Counted from the stretch's first letter, positions 34,446 to 43,943 are shown. The stretch is DNA of 64,000 nucleotides from Moraxella sp. K1664 (GCF_039693965.1 NZ_CP155576.1:2046001-2110000); one strand, 5' to 3'. Numbers and translations are program-made. The notes: generated from the letters alone by a model not told the origin.

Positions 34446-35167
34446 CCACACTTGCCATGCACCATTTGGGCAAACGTTATGGACAGCGTTGGGTGGTCAA
34501 AGATGTCTCCTTTGAGATAGATGAAGGACAAGTGGTGGGTATTTTAGGGCCTAACGGAGCAGGCAAGACCACAAGTTTTTATATGGTCATTGGGCTTGTG
34601 CCGATGGATAAAGGACAAATCATGTTGGGTGATATTGATTTGTCCAAAAAAGCCATGCATGAACGTGCCAAAGCAGGTGTTGGTTATCTGCCCCAAGAAA
34701 GCTCTATTTTTCGTAAACTGACCATTGAGCAAAATATTTTGGCGATATTACAAACCCGTCAAGATTTGGATAAATATGCCCAGCTGACCGAACTTGAAAA
34801 GCTCATTGGTGAGTTTCATTTAGAGCATGTGCGTCATTCGCTGGGTATGAGTGTGTCAGGTGGTGAGCGTCGTCGCTGTGAGATTGCCAGAGCGTTGGCA
34901 GCTAACCCTAAATTTATCCTGCTAGATGAGCCGTTTGCAGGAGTTGACCCTATTTCGGTGGGTGACATTAAGGATGTCATTACTGCTTTAAAGCAGCGAG
35001 GTATTGGCGTACTCATTACCGACCATAATGTGCGTGAAACCTTATCCATCTGCCAGAAGGCTTATATCGTGTCCGAAGGCAATATCATCGCCCAAGGTTC
35101 GCCCAATGACATCTTACAAAATGAGTTGGTGAAAAAGGTTTATTTGGGCAAAGATTTTATGGTGTAG
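34442..35167 (+). CDS. lptB: LPS export ATPase LptB
   Basis: LptB is the ATPase of the LptB2FG lipooligosaccharide exporter on the cytosolic face of the inner membrane. The 241-residue ABC protein has Walker [22 protein letters not shown]-loop [23 protein letters not shown], signature [20 protein letters not shown], Walker [17 protein letters not shown] and H-loop [19 protein letters not shown], all typical of LptB. It ends the operon; lptF and lptG are not in the window. Confidence 0.96.
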   Translation: MTTLAMHHLGKRYGQRWVVKDVSFEIDEGQVVGILGPNGAGKTTSFYMVIGLVPMDKGQIMLGDIDLSKKAMHERAKAGVGYLPQESSIFRKLTIEQNILAILQTRQDLDKYAQLTELEKLIGEFHLEHVRHSLGMSVSGGERRRCEIARALAANPKFILLDEPFAGVDPISVGDIKDVITALKQRGIGVLITDHNVRETLSICQKAYIVSEGNIIAQGSPNDILQNELVKKVYLGKDFMV

Positions 35168-35386
35168 ACTAGGATGTCTCTACCACTGATGAGTAAAAAG
35201 ATGAGCGAGATGCAAAATACCAATAAAAATCTCGTTTTCTACAACCATTGTATTTATAAAACTTTCTAAATGATGTAAAGGTTGAATACATTCTAGACTT
35301 GTTAAAAATAAAACTGCCACAATTGAAGAATTTTTTGAATTTTGTGTTAAAATTGACCGTTTGATTATTTGCATGGTTTGTATTTT

Positions 35387-36160
35387 ATGATGACATTTTG
35401 TCCCTATGACCCCAAGAATAATGACCCCAAGAATAATGACCTTAACATTCCCCATTCTGACGATTTTGCAAGTCAAAAGGCGGTCGTTTTGTTCTCAGGA
35501 GGGCTTGACTCCACTACTTGTCTGTATTGGGCAAAGGCTGTTTTTAAAGAGGTTACCGCCATCAGTTTTTGCTACGGACAACGTCATTTAAGCGAACTTG
35601 CTTTTTCATCCGCCATTGCCCAGATGCTTGGTGTGTCGCACCGCATCATTGATATTGACATCGCTCAGCTTGGTGGCTCGGCACTGACTGACAGTAGTAT
35701 TGAGGTGCCTGACCATCAAGCAGACAGCGATGCTGTGCCTGTCACGTACGTCCCTGCACGTAATACCATTTTTCTGTCTTATGCCTTGGCTGTGGCAGAA
35801 GTAACCGAAGCCTGTGCCATCATCATCGGGGTAAGTTCGGTTGATTTTTCAGGCTATCCTGACTGCCGAGATGACTATATTCGTGCCTTTGAGACCATGG
35901 CAAATCTTGCCACCGTGGCAGGGCGAGCAGGCAGACGCTTATCCATCATCGCCCCTTTGCAATATTTATCCAAAGCCCAAACTCTAAAACTTGGATTGTC
36001 GTTGGGTGTGGACTATGCCCAAACCGTGTCATGCTACCGTGCCGACAGTGATGGGAGAGCCTGTGGCGAGTGTGACAGCTGTGTGTTACGCCATCAAGGC
36101 TTTGTGCAAGCAGGCATATCCGACCCCACTCGTTATCAAGATAAGACAGGGATAAATTAA
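35387..36160 (+). CDS. queC: 7-cyano-7-deazaguanine synthase QueC
   Basis: QueC uses ATP and ammonia to make preQ0 from 7-carboxy-7-deazaguanine, a queuosine step. The protein (257 residues from ATG 35387) has the PP-loop [78 protein letters not shown] and the zinc motif [24 protein letters not shown]. The first 25 residues precede the usual family start and contain a duplicated NDPKN unit from a 15-base tandem repeat at 35408-35437. ATG 35390 and TTG 35369 are alternative starts. Confidence 0.93.
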   Translation: MMTFCPYDPKNNDPKNNDLNIPHSDDFASQKAVVLFSGGLDSTTCLYWAKAVFKEVTAISFCYGQRHLSELAFSSAIAQMLGVSHRIIDIDIAQLGGSALTDSSIEVPDHQADSDAVPVTYVPARNTIFLSYALAVAEVTEACAIIIGVSSVDFSGYPDCRDDYIRAFETMANLATVAGRAGRRLSIIAPLQYLSKAQTLKLGLSLGVDYAQTVSCYRADSDGRACGECDSCVLRHQGFVQAGISDPTRYQDKTGIN

Positions 36161-36197
36161 AAAAACTTGCACTTAGCTATGATTTTTTGTAAAATAT

Positions 36198-36217
36198 AAA
36201 ACCGACCAGTCGGTTTT
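36198..36217. promoter_or_regulatory. TetR-type operator candidate before the SMR gene
   Basis: AAAACCGACCAGTCGGTTTT is a 20-bp palindrome with perfect 9-bp arms around CA. It lies 28 bases before the SMR ATG, shares its 16-bp core with the palindrome before gloB (16641-16656), and is the likely binding site of the TetR-type regulator encoded at 36633. Confidence 0.7.
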
Positions 36218-36245
36218 ATTCATCATAGTTAACATTGAAATCATC

Positions 36246-36587
36246 ATGCAACTACCCACCGCTTACGCCTTGCTCGCCCTTGCCATCATCAGCGAAGTAA
36301 CAGGTTCGACTTTTTTAGTAAAATCAGACGGATTTAGCAGGTTCATTCCCACTTGTATTACGCTCATCTGTTTTGCCATCGCTTTTTACCTTCTGTCTCA
36401 TGTCGTCAAGGTCATTCCCCTTGGCATGACCTATGCCATTTGGTCGGGCGTGGGCATTGTCTTGACCGCCTTGATTGGCGTGTTTATCCTAAAACAGCCC
36501 TTAGACACGCCTGCGATGATTGGCATTGGTTTTATCTTGGCGGGTGTGGTGATTATGAATGTCTTTTCATCCGCCGCTACTCATTAG
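36246..36587 (+). CDS. SMR-family multidrug/guanidinium efflux transporter
   Basis: The 113-residue protein has four transmembrane helices and the small multidrug resistance signature: the charged Glu in LAIISEVTGSTFLVKSDGF (residues 10-28), FYLLSHVVKVIPLGMTYAIWSGVGIVLTALIGVFILKQPLD, and GIGFILAGVVIMNVFS. EmrE-like members exchange protons for quaternary ammonium cations or related toxicants as a dual-topology dimer. The downstream tetR-like gene and the palindrome upstream suggest inducible expression. SugE/Gdx-type substrate choice cannot be excluded. Confidence 0.93.
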   Translation: MQLPTAYALLALAIISEVTGSTFLVKSDGFSRFIPTCITLICFAIAFYLLSHVVKVIPLGMTYAIWSGVGIVLTALIGVFILKQPLDTPAMIGIGFILAGVVIMNVFSSAATH

Positions 36588-36632
36588 CTTTCAAGATTAT
36601 TTTTTAAATCATTTTAACCCCAAGAGATTCTT

Positions 36633-37220
36633 ATGAATGACTTATTTACCGCCGACATCCCTACGCCCACATCGGATGATAAAACCAACAAACGCAAAAA
36701 TAACCCCGAGCTGTTACGCCACACCATTCTAGTCTGTGCCAAAAATCTCATGCTTGATGCCCCCATTGGCAATTTATCCATGCAAAAAGTGGCAGACATG
36801 GCAGGTGTGAGCAAGGGTGGGCTGTTTCATCATTTCAAATCCAAAGATGAACTCATCACCAGCGTGGTGGAGCTGTTTATTGCTCAAATTAACACCGCCA
36901 TCTTAGCCGACATGGACGCCCATTCTGATAAGATGGGGGCATTTACCAAAGCCTATGTTCGGGTGATGTTTGACAATCAAGAGATTGGACTAAAAAGCGA
37001 CTGGGCAGGTCTTATTAGAGCCATGACCACCAATGTGCAGATGTATGGGCTATGGAGAACTTGGCTTGCCCAAAAAATCAAAACTCATGCAGGCACCGAC
37101 AGCAACCCACGTTTATCCGCCATACGCTGTGCCGTAGATGGTGCATGGCTCAATGGCATCCCCCATGATGAATTGCCTGCCATGCGGACGTATTTGCTGG
37201 CATTGGCGGATGATGTTTAG
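36633..37220 (+). CDS. TetR-family transcriptional regulator
   Basis: The 195-residue protein has a disordered 25-residue N-terminal tail followed by a TetR helix-turn-helix: LLRHTILVCAKNLMLDAPIGNLSMQKVADMAGVSKGGLFHHFKSKDELITSVVELFI, then a helical ligand-binding domain with PRLSAIRCAVDGAWLNGIPHDELPA. It is 45 bases after the SMR gene, likely in the same transcript, and probably represses it through the palindrome at 36198. The same palindrome core before gloB makes gloB a second likely target. The ligand is unknown. Confidence 0.9.
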   Translation: MNDLFTADIPTPTSDDKTNKRKNNPELLRHTILVCAKNLMLDAPIGNLSMQKVADMAGVSKGGLFHHFKSKDELITSVVELFIAQINTAILADMDAHSDKMGAFTKAYVRVMFDNQEIGLKSDWAGLIRAMTTNVQMYGLWRTWLAQKIKTHAGTDSNPRLSAIRCAVDGAWLNGIPHDELPAMRTYLLALADDV

Positions 37221-37292
37221 CCAAATCTTTAAAATCATGACAAGCTCAATGATGTGTGAACATAAGGGCTAAAAATAACACCATTAAAAAAA

Positions 37293-37311
37293 GGGCGTGA
37301 TGAGCACGCCC
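37293..37311 (-). terminator. Terminator hairpin for the minus-strand gene at 37372
   Basis: GGGCGTG pairs with CACGCCC around ATGAG; on the minus strand it is followed by a T-run (TTTTTTT). It lies between the convergent tetR-like gene and the hypothetical gene. The arms resemble the ends of the MITE-like elements. Confidence 0.65.
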
Positions 37312-37371
37312 CTACAAGCCTGTGGCAAATATCAAATTCGTTAGCCATAAAGTTAAAATCAGACAGACCCA

Positions 37372-37932
37372 TCAACCTGCTGATACCGTCACATCATAAT
37401 TGGCAAAGGCTTCGGTGAGCTTTTTGATGTCGTCATCATTGTTATGTACCAGTAGAAAAAAGGCATTTTCATGCGAGCCAAGTTCCACCAATTTTAGCCC
37501 ATGCCCTGCCAATTGCTCATTAAAATAGTTAAAAAACAGCTCACGCATGGCTTCAAATCGTGCTATCTGTTTTTGTATCATGGCATCAAACATCATGTTA
37601 ATGTCAGCACCATCAAAATCATCATCTTCATCATCGTCATCGCCACATATTTGGGCATAATGCTCCAAAAACTCATCTTCAATGGCAATGTCACGCTGTT
37701 TGACCAAGGCAAATTTGTCAAAATCCAAATAAGGCTCTTTCCACTCCATGTATTCCATAAATTGCCCATCGGCAGGGGTTTGATAGTTATTATCGCTATC
37801 CCAACCCAGCACAGGAAACAGCACATCCGCCACCAAATCACATTTGCCATCATAACCAATGCCATCTAGTAGCGATGTTGGTACACTTGCACACTGCTGT
37901 AATACTTCTTTGATGTCGGTCAAGTCAGACAT
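37372..37932 (-). CDS. Hypothetical acidic protein
   Basis: The 186-residue soluble protein has no signal peptide or membrane segment. It contains GYDGKCDLVADVLFPVLGWDSDNNYQ, an acidic run (CGDDDDEDDDFDGADIN, near 95-112) and a C-terminal segment LVELGSHENAFFLLVHNNDDDIKKLTEAFANYDVTVSAG that looks like an alpha/beta fold. I do not recognise the family with certainty. It stands alone between convergent tetR and the co-oriented permease gene. Confidence 0.7.
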   Translation of the reverse strand: MSDLTDIKEVLQQCASVPTSLLDGIGYDGKCDLVADVLFPVLGWDSDNNYQTPADGQFMEYMEWKEPYLDFDKFALVKQRDIAIEDEFLEHYAQICGDDDDEDDDFDGADINMMFDAMIQKQIARFEAMRELFFNYFNEQLAGHGLKLVELGSHENAFFLLVHNNDDDIKKLTEAFANYDVTVSAG

Positions 37933-38021
37933 AAATTTACTCCCAGTTAATATTTAAAAACAATTCTCATTGTAGCATGGCAAATAAAGCTTGTAAATCC
38001 ATCAATGTCATTAATAACACC

Positions 38022-38062
38022 AACAAAAAAACCATTCACCGCATGGCAAATGGTTTTTGTTG
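38022..38062 (-). terminator. Terminator of the purine permease gene
   Basis: AACAAAAAAACCATT pairs with AATGGTTTTTGTT around CACCGCATGGCA. It lies just beyond the stop of the minus-strand permease gene, with a T-run on that strand. Confidence 0.75.
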
Positions 38063-38077
38063 TTACCATACTCAAAT

Positions 38078-39391
38078 CTAAATGGCATAGCCCAACGCAT
38101 AAAACGCCACCAAGGCAATGGCAATGATGACCGTACCGACATTGAGCTTTTTAAACTCGCCAGAGATGACACGACCCAGCACGAGCGAGCCAAAGCCAAG
38201 CATGATACCTGTAACGATGTTGGCGGTCAAAACAATAAACACCGCACAAATAAGTCCGCTCATCGCTCCCACAAAGTCATCAAAATCAAGTTTAGAGACG
38301 TTACTTAGCATGAGCAGTCCCACATACATAAGTGCAGGAGCGGTGGCATAGTTTGGCACCAAAAATGCCAATGGCTGAAAGAACAGCATGAGCAAGAACA
38401 GACCGCCCACGACCACTGCCGTCAGTCCCGTTTTACCACCGACTGCCGTACCTGCCGCTGACTCGATATAGACCGCTGCAGGGGCAGTACCGAACACGCC
38501 CGACATGAGCGATGACACTGAGTCTGCCGTGAGAGCTTTACCGCCATTAACGATTTGCCCGTCTTTGTCAATCAAACCTGCCTGTCCCGCCACCGCACGA
38601 ATCGTCCCTGTGGCATCAAACACCGCCGTCATGACAAGGGCAAACACCGCAGGCAACACCACCGCATTTAACGCTCCCATGACATCCATCGCCCCAAACA
38701 GCGACTCATTGCCAAAGCTTGGCAGTTTAAAAATAGAACCGCCAAATTTGACATTCGGGTCAAAAATCAGCCCGATGATGGTAATGGCGATAATCACCCA
38801 CAGGATACCGCCCTTGACTTGGCGTTTTTCAAGACCGACAATCGCTGCCAGACCGATGAGCGACATGATGACCCCGAAGGATGTAAACTCGCCCATCTTG
38901 ACAGGCAGTCCTGCATCATTTTTGATGACAAGCCCCACGCCATTGGCAGCGATGAGTAGCAAAAATAAGCCAATGCCAATCCCTGCCCCGTGAGCGATAG
39001 AACTGGGTAGATTCTTTAAAATCCACGCCCGAATGCCTGTGACCGATATCAGCGTAAACAGCACCCCCATTAAAAAAATCGCTCCTAAGGCGACAGGAAT
39101 GCTAATGCCTTGACCCAGCACCAAGCTAAACGCGGTAAATGCTGTCAAGCTAATGGCACAGCCGATTGCCATTGGTACATTGGCAAACACGCCAATCAAA
39201 ATAGAGCCAAGCCCCGCCACAAGACAGGTGGCAATAAATACCGACTCGGCAGGAAAGCCAGCATCAGCAAGCATCCCCGGAACGACAATCACCGAATACA
39301 CCATCGCCAAAAACGTGGTCAAGCCTGCGATGATTTCTTGGCGTACCGTTGAGCCACGCTCATTGATGTTAAAAAAAGAAAGCAAAGACAT
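38078..39391 (-). CDS. NCS2-family purine permease (AzgA-like)
   Basis: The 437-residue inner-membrane protein has about 12-14 hydrophobic segments. It opens [43 protein letters not shown], typical of the AzgA branch of proton-purine symporters for adenine, guanine or hypoxanthine, and contains [27 protein letters not shown] and [32 protein letters not shown], the conserved transport-core motifs. Its exact base specificity is not clear. It is a single gene, divergent from bcp across MITE copy 3. Confidence 0.92.
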   Translation of the reverse strand: MSLLSFFNINERGSTVRQEIIAGLTTFLAMVYSVIVVPGMLADAGFPAESVFIATCLVAGLGSILIGVFANVPMAIGCAISLTAFTAFSLVLGQGISIPVALGAIFLMGVLFTLISVTGIRAWILKNLPSSIAHGAGIGIGLFLLLIAANGVGLVIKNDAGLPVKMGEFTSFGVIMSLIGLAAIVGLEKRQVKGGILWVIIAITIIGLIFDPNVKFGGSIFKLPSFGNESLFGAMDVMGALNAVVLPAVFALVMTAVFDATGTIRAVAGQAGLIDKDGQIVNGGKALTADSVSSLMSGVFGTAPAAVYIESAAGTAVGGKTGLTAVVVGGLFLLMLFFQPLAFLVPNYATAPALMYVGLLMLSNVSKLDFDDFVGAMSGLICAVFIVLTANIVTGIMLGFGSLVLGRVISGEFKKLNVGTVIIAIALVAFYALGYAI

Positions 39392-39788
39392 AAATCGCCT
39401 TATCTTAAATTGCCCAAAAAATTAGCGGGTAATTTTACCGTATAATTACAATTTTTACAAATATTAACGAAAATTTTTTTCATTATGTATGCTTTTTTAA
39501 CATTGGTAATTTAGGCGGTTTTTGGGTAAAATAGATAGGACGTGTTGAACATTGATAACATTATTTATTAAAATGATGAAAATTTAACGCTTTTATCAAT
39601 TTTTGCATGAAAAATGGCTAAATCTTGTTTTTCATCGTCAAAAACTTGTCTGATAGAATGACTATCAGCCTGCGTTTTTTCCTTGAAAAACGGGCGATTT
39701 TTCTCATTTTTCATGGCAAATACCAATATTCAGCACGCCCTAGATTGTTTTTATCATCTTTTGCCCACTTAAATTACAAAACACCATC
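39392..39788. other. Gene-free divergent region between permease and bcp
   Basis: The 397 bases contain MITE copy 3 (39536-39742). The part next to the permease gene (39392-39535) is AT-rich and should carry its promoter. I see no purine riboswitch fold there by eye. The bcp promoter would have to lie in or right after the MITE, leaving 46 bases to its ATG. Confidence 0.6.
39536..39742. repeat. MITE-like element copy 3 (207 bp)
   Basis: It has the same length as copy 2 and a nearly identical interior from about 39598 to 39720. The ends TAGGACGTGTTGAACATT and AATATTCAGCACGCCCTA pair at 15 of 18 positions. It includes the CTGATAG/CTATCAG hairpin. It lies in the divergent promoter region of the purine permease and bcp. 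Confidence 0.88.
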
Positions 39789-40286
39789 ATGAAAAACTCC
39801 CAAGAAAATATCCGCCTACCCAACTTTAATGTTCATCTGGTTCGTCAGCATGATGATGACTTTATTAATGAAGACATTAATTTGGCAGAGTATATCAGCA
39901 CCTATGGTCAAGGCTTGATTTTGTATTTTTATCCCAAAGACAACACCCAAGGATGTAGCGTGCAGGCGAGTGACTTTACCGCCTTGTCCGATGAGTTTGC
40001 CAAACTTGGCTATGTGGTGCTTGGCGTGTCTCGTGACAGCGTACGCTCACATCAGAATTTTATCAGCAAAAAAGAGCTGGGTATTGGGCTTATCAGCGAC
40101 CCTGATGAGACGCTGTGCCAACATTTTGATGTCATCAAAGAAAAAATGATGTATGGCAAAACCCACCTAGGCGTGGTGCGTTCAACATTCGTGTTTGACA
40201 AAACAGGGGAGATGGTCGCAAGTTTTCGCAACGTCAAAGCCAAAGAACACGCCAACGCCCTATTGGACTTTTTAAAACCCCTATGA
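39789..40286 (+). CDS. bcp: Peroxiredoxin, Bcp/PrxQ type
   Basis: Bcp is a thioredoxin-dependent thiol peroxidase of the cytosol. The 165-residue protein has LILYFYPKDNTQGCSVQASDFTALSDEFAKLGYVVLGVSRDSVRSHQNFISKKELGIGLISDPDETLCQHFDV. The peroxidatic Cys lies in NTQGC (family usually NTPGCT). The resolving Cys five residues later is replaced by Ser (GCSVQAS), so this is a one-Cys variant. The N terminus is about 10 residues longer than usual. Its stop overlaps the glycosyltransferase start (ATGA). Confidence 0.9.
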   Translation: MKNSQENIRLPNFNVHLVRQHDDDFINEDINLAEYISTYGQGLILYFYPKDNTQGCSVQASDFTALSDEFAKLGYVVLGVSRDSVRSHQNFISKKELGIGLISDPDETLCQHFDVIKEKMMYGKTHLGVVRSTFVFDKTGEMVASFRNVKAKEHANALLDFLKPL

Positions 40287-41491
40287 AAGTCATGCACTTA
40301 TCATCATCGTTAAAGCACGATGAATCCGAACGGGGTATTTTTGCCATCACGCACGCCCTGTCCAAAGCGGGGCATGAATCCGTGGTCATCGGCTCTGCCA
40401 CCACTGATGATGAGCTTGTGCTTCGCCTGCTTCGTGATGACACCGAGTATTATCGCATTCCCATGGCAAAAAAATCGTGGCTGTCATTGGTACACGTCCT
40501 AAAACTTAGACGACTCATCAGCGAACACGAACCCGACATCGTCCACGTCCATTCTCGCACGCCTGCATGGGTGCTACATTGGGCAATCCGTCCGCTACCT
40601 GACGACAAAAAACCCAAAATCGTGGCGACCATCTATGGCTTTTATCCGTTTAACAACTACGGCAAAGCCCTGTTTTTCTCTGATGTTATCATCAGTGCGT
40701 CTCGCAGTATTGATAAATATCTCAAAGAAAAGCTCGCCATCAAAAAAGAAGAATACAACATCCAAGAATTCCCCTTTAAAATCGTCTGCGTCCGCCGTGG
40801 CGTGGACACTCGTAAATACCCCTATCGCCATCATGCGTCCGTGCATTGGCTTCATGGCGTGTTTGCCGAATATCCCGAACTTGAACACAAAAAATGGCTC
40901 GTATTCCCCACGCCTGTCGGGCATGAATACGGTCAAGACTGGCTTGTGGACATTTTGGGCAACTTACAAGAGAAATTCCCCAACATCCACGCCATCATCA
41001 TGGAAGATGATTTGGCAAACGTCACCGACCAAGACGTCGCCCACGAAGAGTTCGTCCAACGCCTGCATGCCTTAGGACTAAACAGCCGTGTGACGTTCAT
41101 CGGACGGCGACCCCCCGACATGAAAGAATGGCTGTCATCTGCCAACGTGGTGCTTGCCCTTGCCGAACGCCCCGAGAGTATTGGCATTACCGCCATTCAA
41201 GCGATACATCTTGGCACGCCTGTCATCGGCTGGGCAAAGGGGGCTTTTGCCGACATCCTACAAACCACCTACCCTCAAGGACTGGTCAAAGAAGAGACCG
41301 CCCTTGTCCTGTGCAAAAACATCAAATTCCACCTACAAAACAAAACTCGCCCCCCAATGACGCACGAATACACCATCGAGCAGATGACCGCTGAGACTTT
41401 GGCGGTGTATCAGTCGCTCGTGCCAGACTGTCATTTGGTTGATAAAGATAAACATGATAATCTGGTCTGTGTCAAATCCGAAAGTGCCTAA
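40283..41491 (+). CDS. Glycosyltransferase family 4 protein, probably for LOS
   Basis: The 402-residue cytosolic protein has a GT-B fold: an N-terminal half (MKVMHLSSSLKHDESERGIFAITHALSKAGHESVVIG, DIVHVHSRTPAWVLHW) and a C-terminal nucleotide-sugar half with KIVCVRRGVDTRKYPYR, RVTFIGRRPPDMKEWLSSANVVLALAERPESIGITAIQAIHLGTPVIGWAKGAFADIL (the ExxGxxxxEA-like motif is here PESIGITAIQA). It is translationally coupled to bcp. In Moraxellaceae such isolated enzymes often take part in lipooligosaccharide core assembly, but donor and acceptor cannot be read from sequence. Confidence 0.83.
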   Translation: MKVMHLSSSLKHDESERGIFAITHALSKAGHESVVIGSATTDDELVLRLLRDDTEYYRIPMAKKSWLSLVHVLKLRRLISEHEPDIVHVHSRTPAWVLHWAIRPLPDDKKPKIVATIYGFYPFNNYGKALFFSDVIISASRSIDKYLKEKLAIKKEEYNIQEFPFKIVCVRRGVDTRKYPYRHHASVHWLHGVFAEYPELEHKKWLVFPTPVGHEYGQDWLVDILGNLQEKFPNIHAIIMEDDLANVTDQDVAHEEFVQRLHALGLNSRVTFIGRRPPDMKEWLSSANVVLALAERPESIGITAIQAIHLGTPVIGWAKGAFADILQTTYPQGLVKEETALVLCKNIKFHLQNKTRPPMTHEYTIEQMTAETLAVYQSLVPDCHLVDKDKHDNLVCVKSESA

Positions 41492-41623
41492 AAATCATGG
41501 GTTTGCAAGTTATTTTTATGCGGAGCGTTTACAGGCGTTTTAAAATTATTTATAATCGGTTTTGTAGATTATTTGGTTTTATAAAAATAATCTACCTTTT
41601 TATTGGTTATATAAGGCTGTTTT

Positions 41624-42331
41624 ATGAAAAAACTAAGCAAGCTTGGCAAAATCGCCCTAACATCCGCCCTATCAGCAACCCTACTATCAGGCTGTGCAAC
41701 CAGTGCATTGTTAGAAAAGGACTCAGGCGGTACTTACACCACCACCCAAAAGAAAGTACTCACCAATGATGTCGTTGTGGCATTTGGTAAGCCGTCATTA
41801 AAGCTACCCAACATCCCATCGGATGCGATCGTGATTGTCGGTCAGCGTAACAGCTATGTGTTGGTTGAAGGCGGTACTCGCTTTAACAATCTCATCACTC
41901 GCCTTGACCCACGCCACATCAATCTCACCAAAGGCTTGGACTTTTATTCTGCCAATAATGACGGCAGTTTTACTGGTGAGCTTGCCTTTAAATACACCAA
42001 GCTAAAAGCCGAAGTGACCAACGAAGAACTAAACTTCTTTTTGCAAAATGGCGTCAAAGAATGCACCAGCCACAGCGAATCACAGCTTGGGGCTCAAAGC
42101 TACTGCTTCGACATCCCCCTAAAAGGTCACACCTATCCTGCCGTGAGCAATCAGTCTAGCCTAAAAGCACTGAGCAAAGCCTACCCTGTCACCATCTACA
42201 CCAACGAGCAAACCACAGCTTACCGTGAAGGGCAAAGCAACCCTGTTGAAAAACTGGTGCTGTTTCCTTTCGCCGCCGCTTTTGACGTGGTCACCTTGCC
42301 ACTGCAAATCATCGGGCAAATTTTTGACTGA
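41624..42331 (+). CDS. Hypothetical lipoprotein
   Basis: The 235-residue protein has a lipoprotein signal (MKKLSKLGKIALTSALSATLLSGCATSALL, Cys 24 in the lipobox LSGC). The mature part includes VVVAFGKPSLKLPNIPSDAIVIVGQRNSYVLVEGGTRFNNLITRLD, two Cys likely forming a disulfide (KECTSHSESQLGAQSYCFDIPL), and a hydrophobic end LVLFPFAAAFDVVTLPLQIIGQIFD. This resembles a group of small lipoproteins I cannot name with confidence. A terminator follows at 42354. Confidence 0.75.
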   Translation: MKKLSKLGKIALTSALSATLLSGCATSALLEKDSGGTYTTTQKKVLTNDVVVAFGKPSLKLPNIPSDAIVIVGQRNSYVLVEGGTRFNNLITRLDPRHINLTKGLDFYSANNDGSFTGELAFKYTKLKAEVTNEELNFFLQNGVKECTSHSESQLGAQSYCFDIPLKGHTYPAVSNQSSLKALSKAYPVTIYTNEQTTAYREGQSNPVEKLVLFPFAAAFDVVTLPLQIIGQIFD

Positions 42332-42353
42332 TATTAAAGTTTATGGTTGATAC

Positions 42354-42384
42354 ATAGGACGTATTTGGCTGCGTCCTATTTTTA
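42354..42384 (+). terminator. Terminator after the lipoprotein gene
   Basis: ATAGGACG (42354-42361) pairs with CGTCCTAT around a ten-base loop, followed by TTTTTA. The arm again resembles MITE ends (TAGGACGT). Confidence 0.7.
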
Positions 42385-42511
42385 TGCCTATCTCATGTAC
42401 CATAAGTTTTTGCGGATGATTGCCCTGTGATGGCGATGATTGTCATAGGAAAAACAAAGAAGTCATGATAAAATACGCTCTTTGCCATGACAACGACATC
42501 AAGGACATCTT

Positions 42512-43141
42512 GTGGACACCGAACTCATCAAAATCATTCTTGCCTTTGTGGTGTTGATAAACCCATTTAGTGCTTTGGGGCTTTTTTTAAATCTAACCAA
42601 AGGCTATCCTGCCAAAGACCGCCAAAAAGTCGCCCAAATCGCCTGTTTGACGGTGTTTGTGGGCATCACTTTTTTTACCATTTTAGGCGAGAGTTTGCTA
42701 AAAGTACTGGGCATCTCGGTGGGGTCGTTTCAGGTGGCAGGCGGGGTGTTGGTGTTTTTGATTGCCATTAATATGATGAATGGCGGTGGTAATCCTGTCA
42801 AGCCCAACGAAGAAGATGTGGAAGTCAGCTCGTCTTTGACAGCATCAGCGGTGGTGCCCCTAGCCATTCCCATGATGATAGGGCCGGGGGGTATCTCAAC
42901 GGTCATCATTTATTCAAGTCAGGTCAAAGGCGTGTTTCAGGTGGGCATGATTTTGGCGGCAGGGCTGTGTATCAGTGTGTTTTGTTATGCATCGCTCATG
43001 GCGGCAGGTAAAATCAGTCGCTTTTTGGGCGATACAGGGCTCAATATCCTAAGTCGTATCATGGGCATGCTACTTGCGGCGGTGGCGATTGAGATTTTGA
43101 TTAATGGATTGCGAACCTTGTTTCCACAGCTGATGAGCTAA
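42512..43141 (+). CDS. MarC-family membrane protein
   Basis: The 209-residue protein has six transmembrane segments and the UPF0056/MarC pattern: AFVVLINPFSALGLFLNLTKGYP, SFQVAGGVLVFLIAINMMNGG, VVPLAIPMMIGPGGISTVIIYSSQ and a final segment LSRIMGMLLAAVAIEILINGLRTL. The family's function is unknown despite the historical link to multiple antibiotic resistance. The start codon is GTG at 42512. It stands alone. Confidence 0.88.
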   Translation: MDTELIKIILAFVVLINPFSALGLFLNLTKGYPAKDRQKVAQIACLTVFVGITFFTILGESLLKVLGISVGSFQVAGGVLVFLIAINMMNGGGNPVKPNEEDVEVSSSLTASAVVPLAIPMMIGPGGISTVIIYSSQVKGVFQVGMILAAGLCISVFCYASLMAAGKISRFLGDTGLNILSRIMGMLLAAVAIEILINGLRTLFPQLMS

Positions 43142-43217
43142 CCACACTACAAAAACCAAACATGCCAAGATGGGGCTTGTGTTATAATTTTTGCCTTTTT
43201 GTTTTTTGAACGCATCC

Positions 43218-43943
43218 ATGTCAATATTTAATATCAAAACACCCAAAAAAGGCACCTTGCTTTATAAAATCTATGACTTTTTGCGGGACAACATCAATCT
43301 TGTTATCTCGGTCATCGTCGCCATTTGTGTGTATTTTTCTTTATCCGATGTGCGTTTTCTAAAGCGGTTTGTGCCAAGCATCAACATGGAGACGGTGTAT
43401 TTGCTGGCGTGGGACAGCTTTTTGGTGGCATATTTGCTACTGGCACTTAGAATGTTCATCACAACGAACTCCGAAGATATCAAAAAACGAGCCCATGAGC
43501 AGTATGAACGCAAACGCACCATGCTCATTTTGATTCTTATCACGTCTTTTATTAGCATGATTGCCATCATCAATGAGATGCGTATCAGTGCTCAGTACGA
43601 AGGCTGGCTCTCTACTTTGCATGTTTGTATCACTTTTGGTACACTGATTGTCTCATGGCTGTTTATCCACACCTTATTTGCCTTGTATTATGCTCATGGC
43701 TATTATGACACCACACATGATGACAAGTATCCGCTTGATTTTCCTTATGAAAACAACCCTGATTATTGGGATTTTTTGTATTTTGCCTTGGGCATTGGGG
43801 CGACAGGGGGTGTGCCTGACGTCTCATTTACCAGCAAAAAACTGCGTCGTGTGGGAACGTTTCATAGCGTATTGTCCTTTTTCTTTAATACGGCAGTGCT
43901 GTCGCTGGTGATGGAGATGATGGGGTCGCTGGTTTCGCCATAA
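43218..43943 (+). CDS. DUF1345-like membrane protein
   Basis: The 241-residue protein has about five transmembrane segments (near 20-40, 55-75, 98-118, 132-155 and 215-235). It contains the block STLHVCITFGTLIVSWLFIHTLFALYYAHGYY and YPLDFPYENNPDYWDFLYFALGIGATGGVPDVSFTSKKLRRVGTFHSVLSFFFNTAVLSLVMEMMGSL, which fits DUF1345, a family of unknown function. ATG 43218 was chosen over TTG 43191. It lies between marC and ppiD. Confidence 0.8.
   Translation: MSIFNIKTPKKGTLLYKIYDFLRDNINLVISVIVAICVYFSLSDVRFLKRFVPSINMETVYLLAWDSFLVAYLLLALRMFITTNSEDIKKRAHEQYERKRTMLILILITSFISMIAIINEMRISAQYEGWLSTLHVCITFGTLIVSWLFIHTLFALYYAHGYYDTTHDDKYPLDFPYENNPDYWDFLYFALGIGATGGVPDVSFTSKKLRRVGTFHSVLSFFFNTAVLSLVMEMMGSLVSP

Noticed and set aside
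35408-35437. Tandem repeat in the queC N terminus as a phase-variation switch
   Set aside because: The unit is 15 bases and so keeps the frame when copies change, with only two copies present. It cannot switch the gene on and off by slippage.
35180-35476. Minus-strand open frame of 98 codons between lptB and queC
   Set aside because: It overlaps the start of queC, has no ribosome binding site and no recognisable motif; its N-terminal part is an antisense reading of the queC tandem repeat.
39392-39535. Purine riboswitch upstream of the NCS2 permease
   Set aside because: No three-way junction with the conserved loop motifs can be drawn by eye in this AT-rich sequence.
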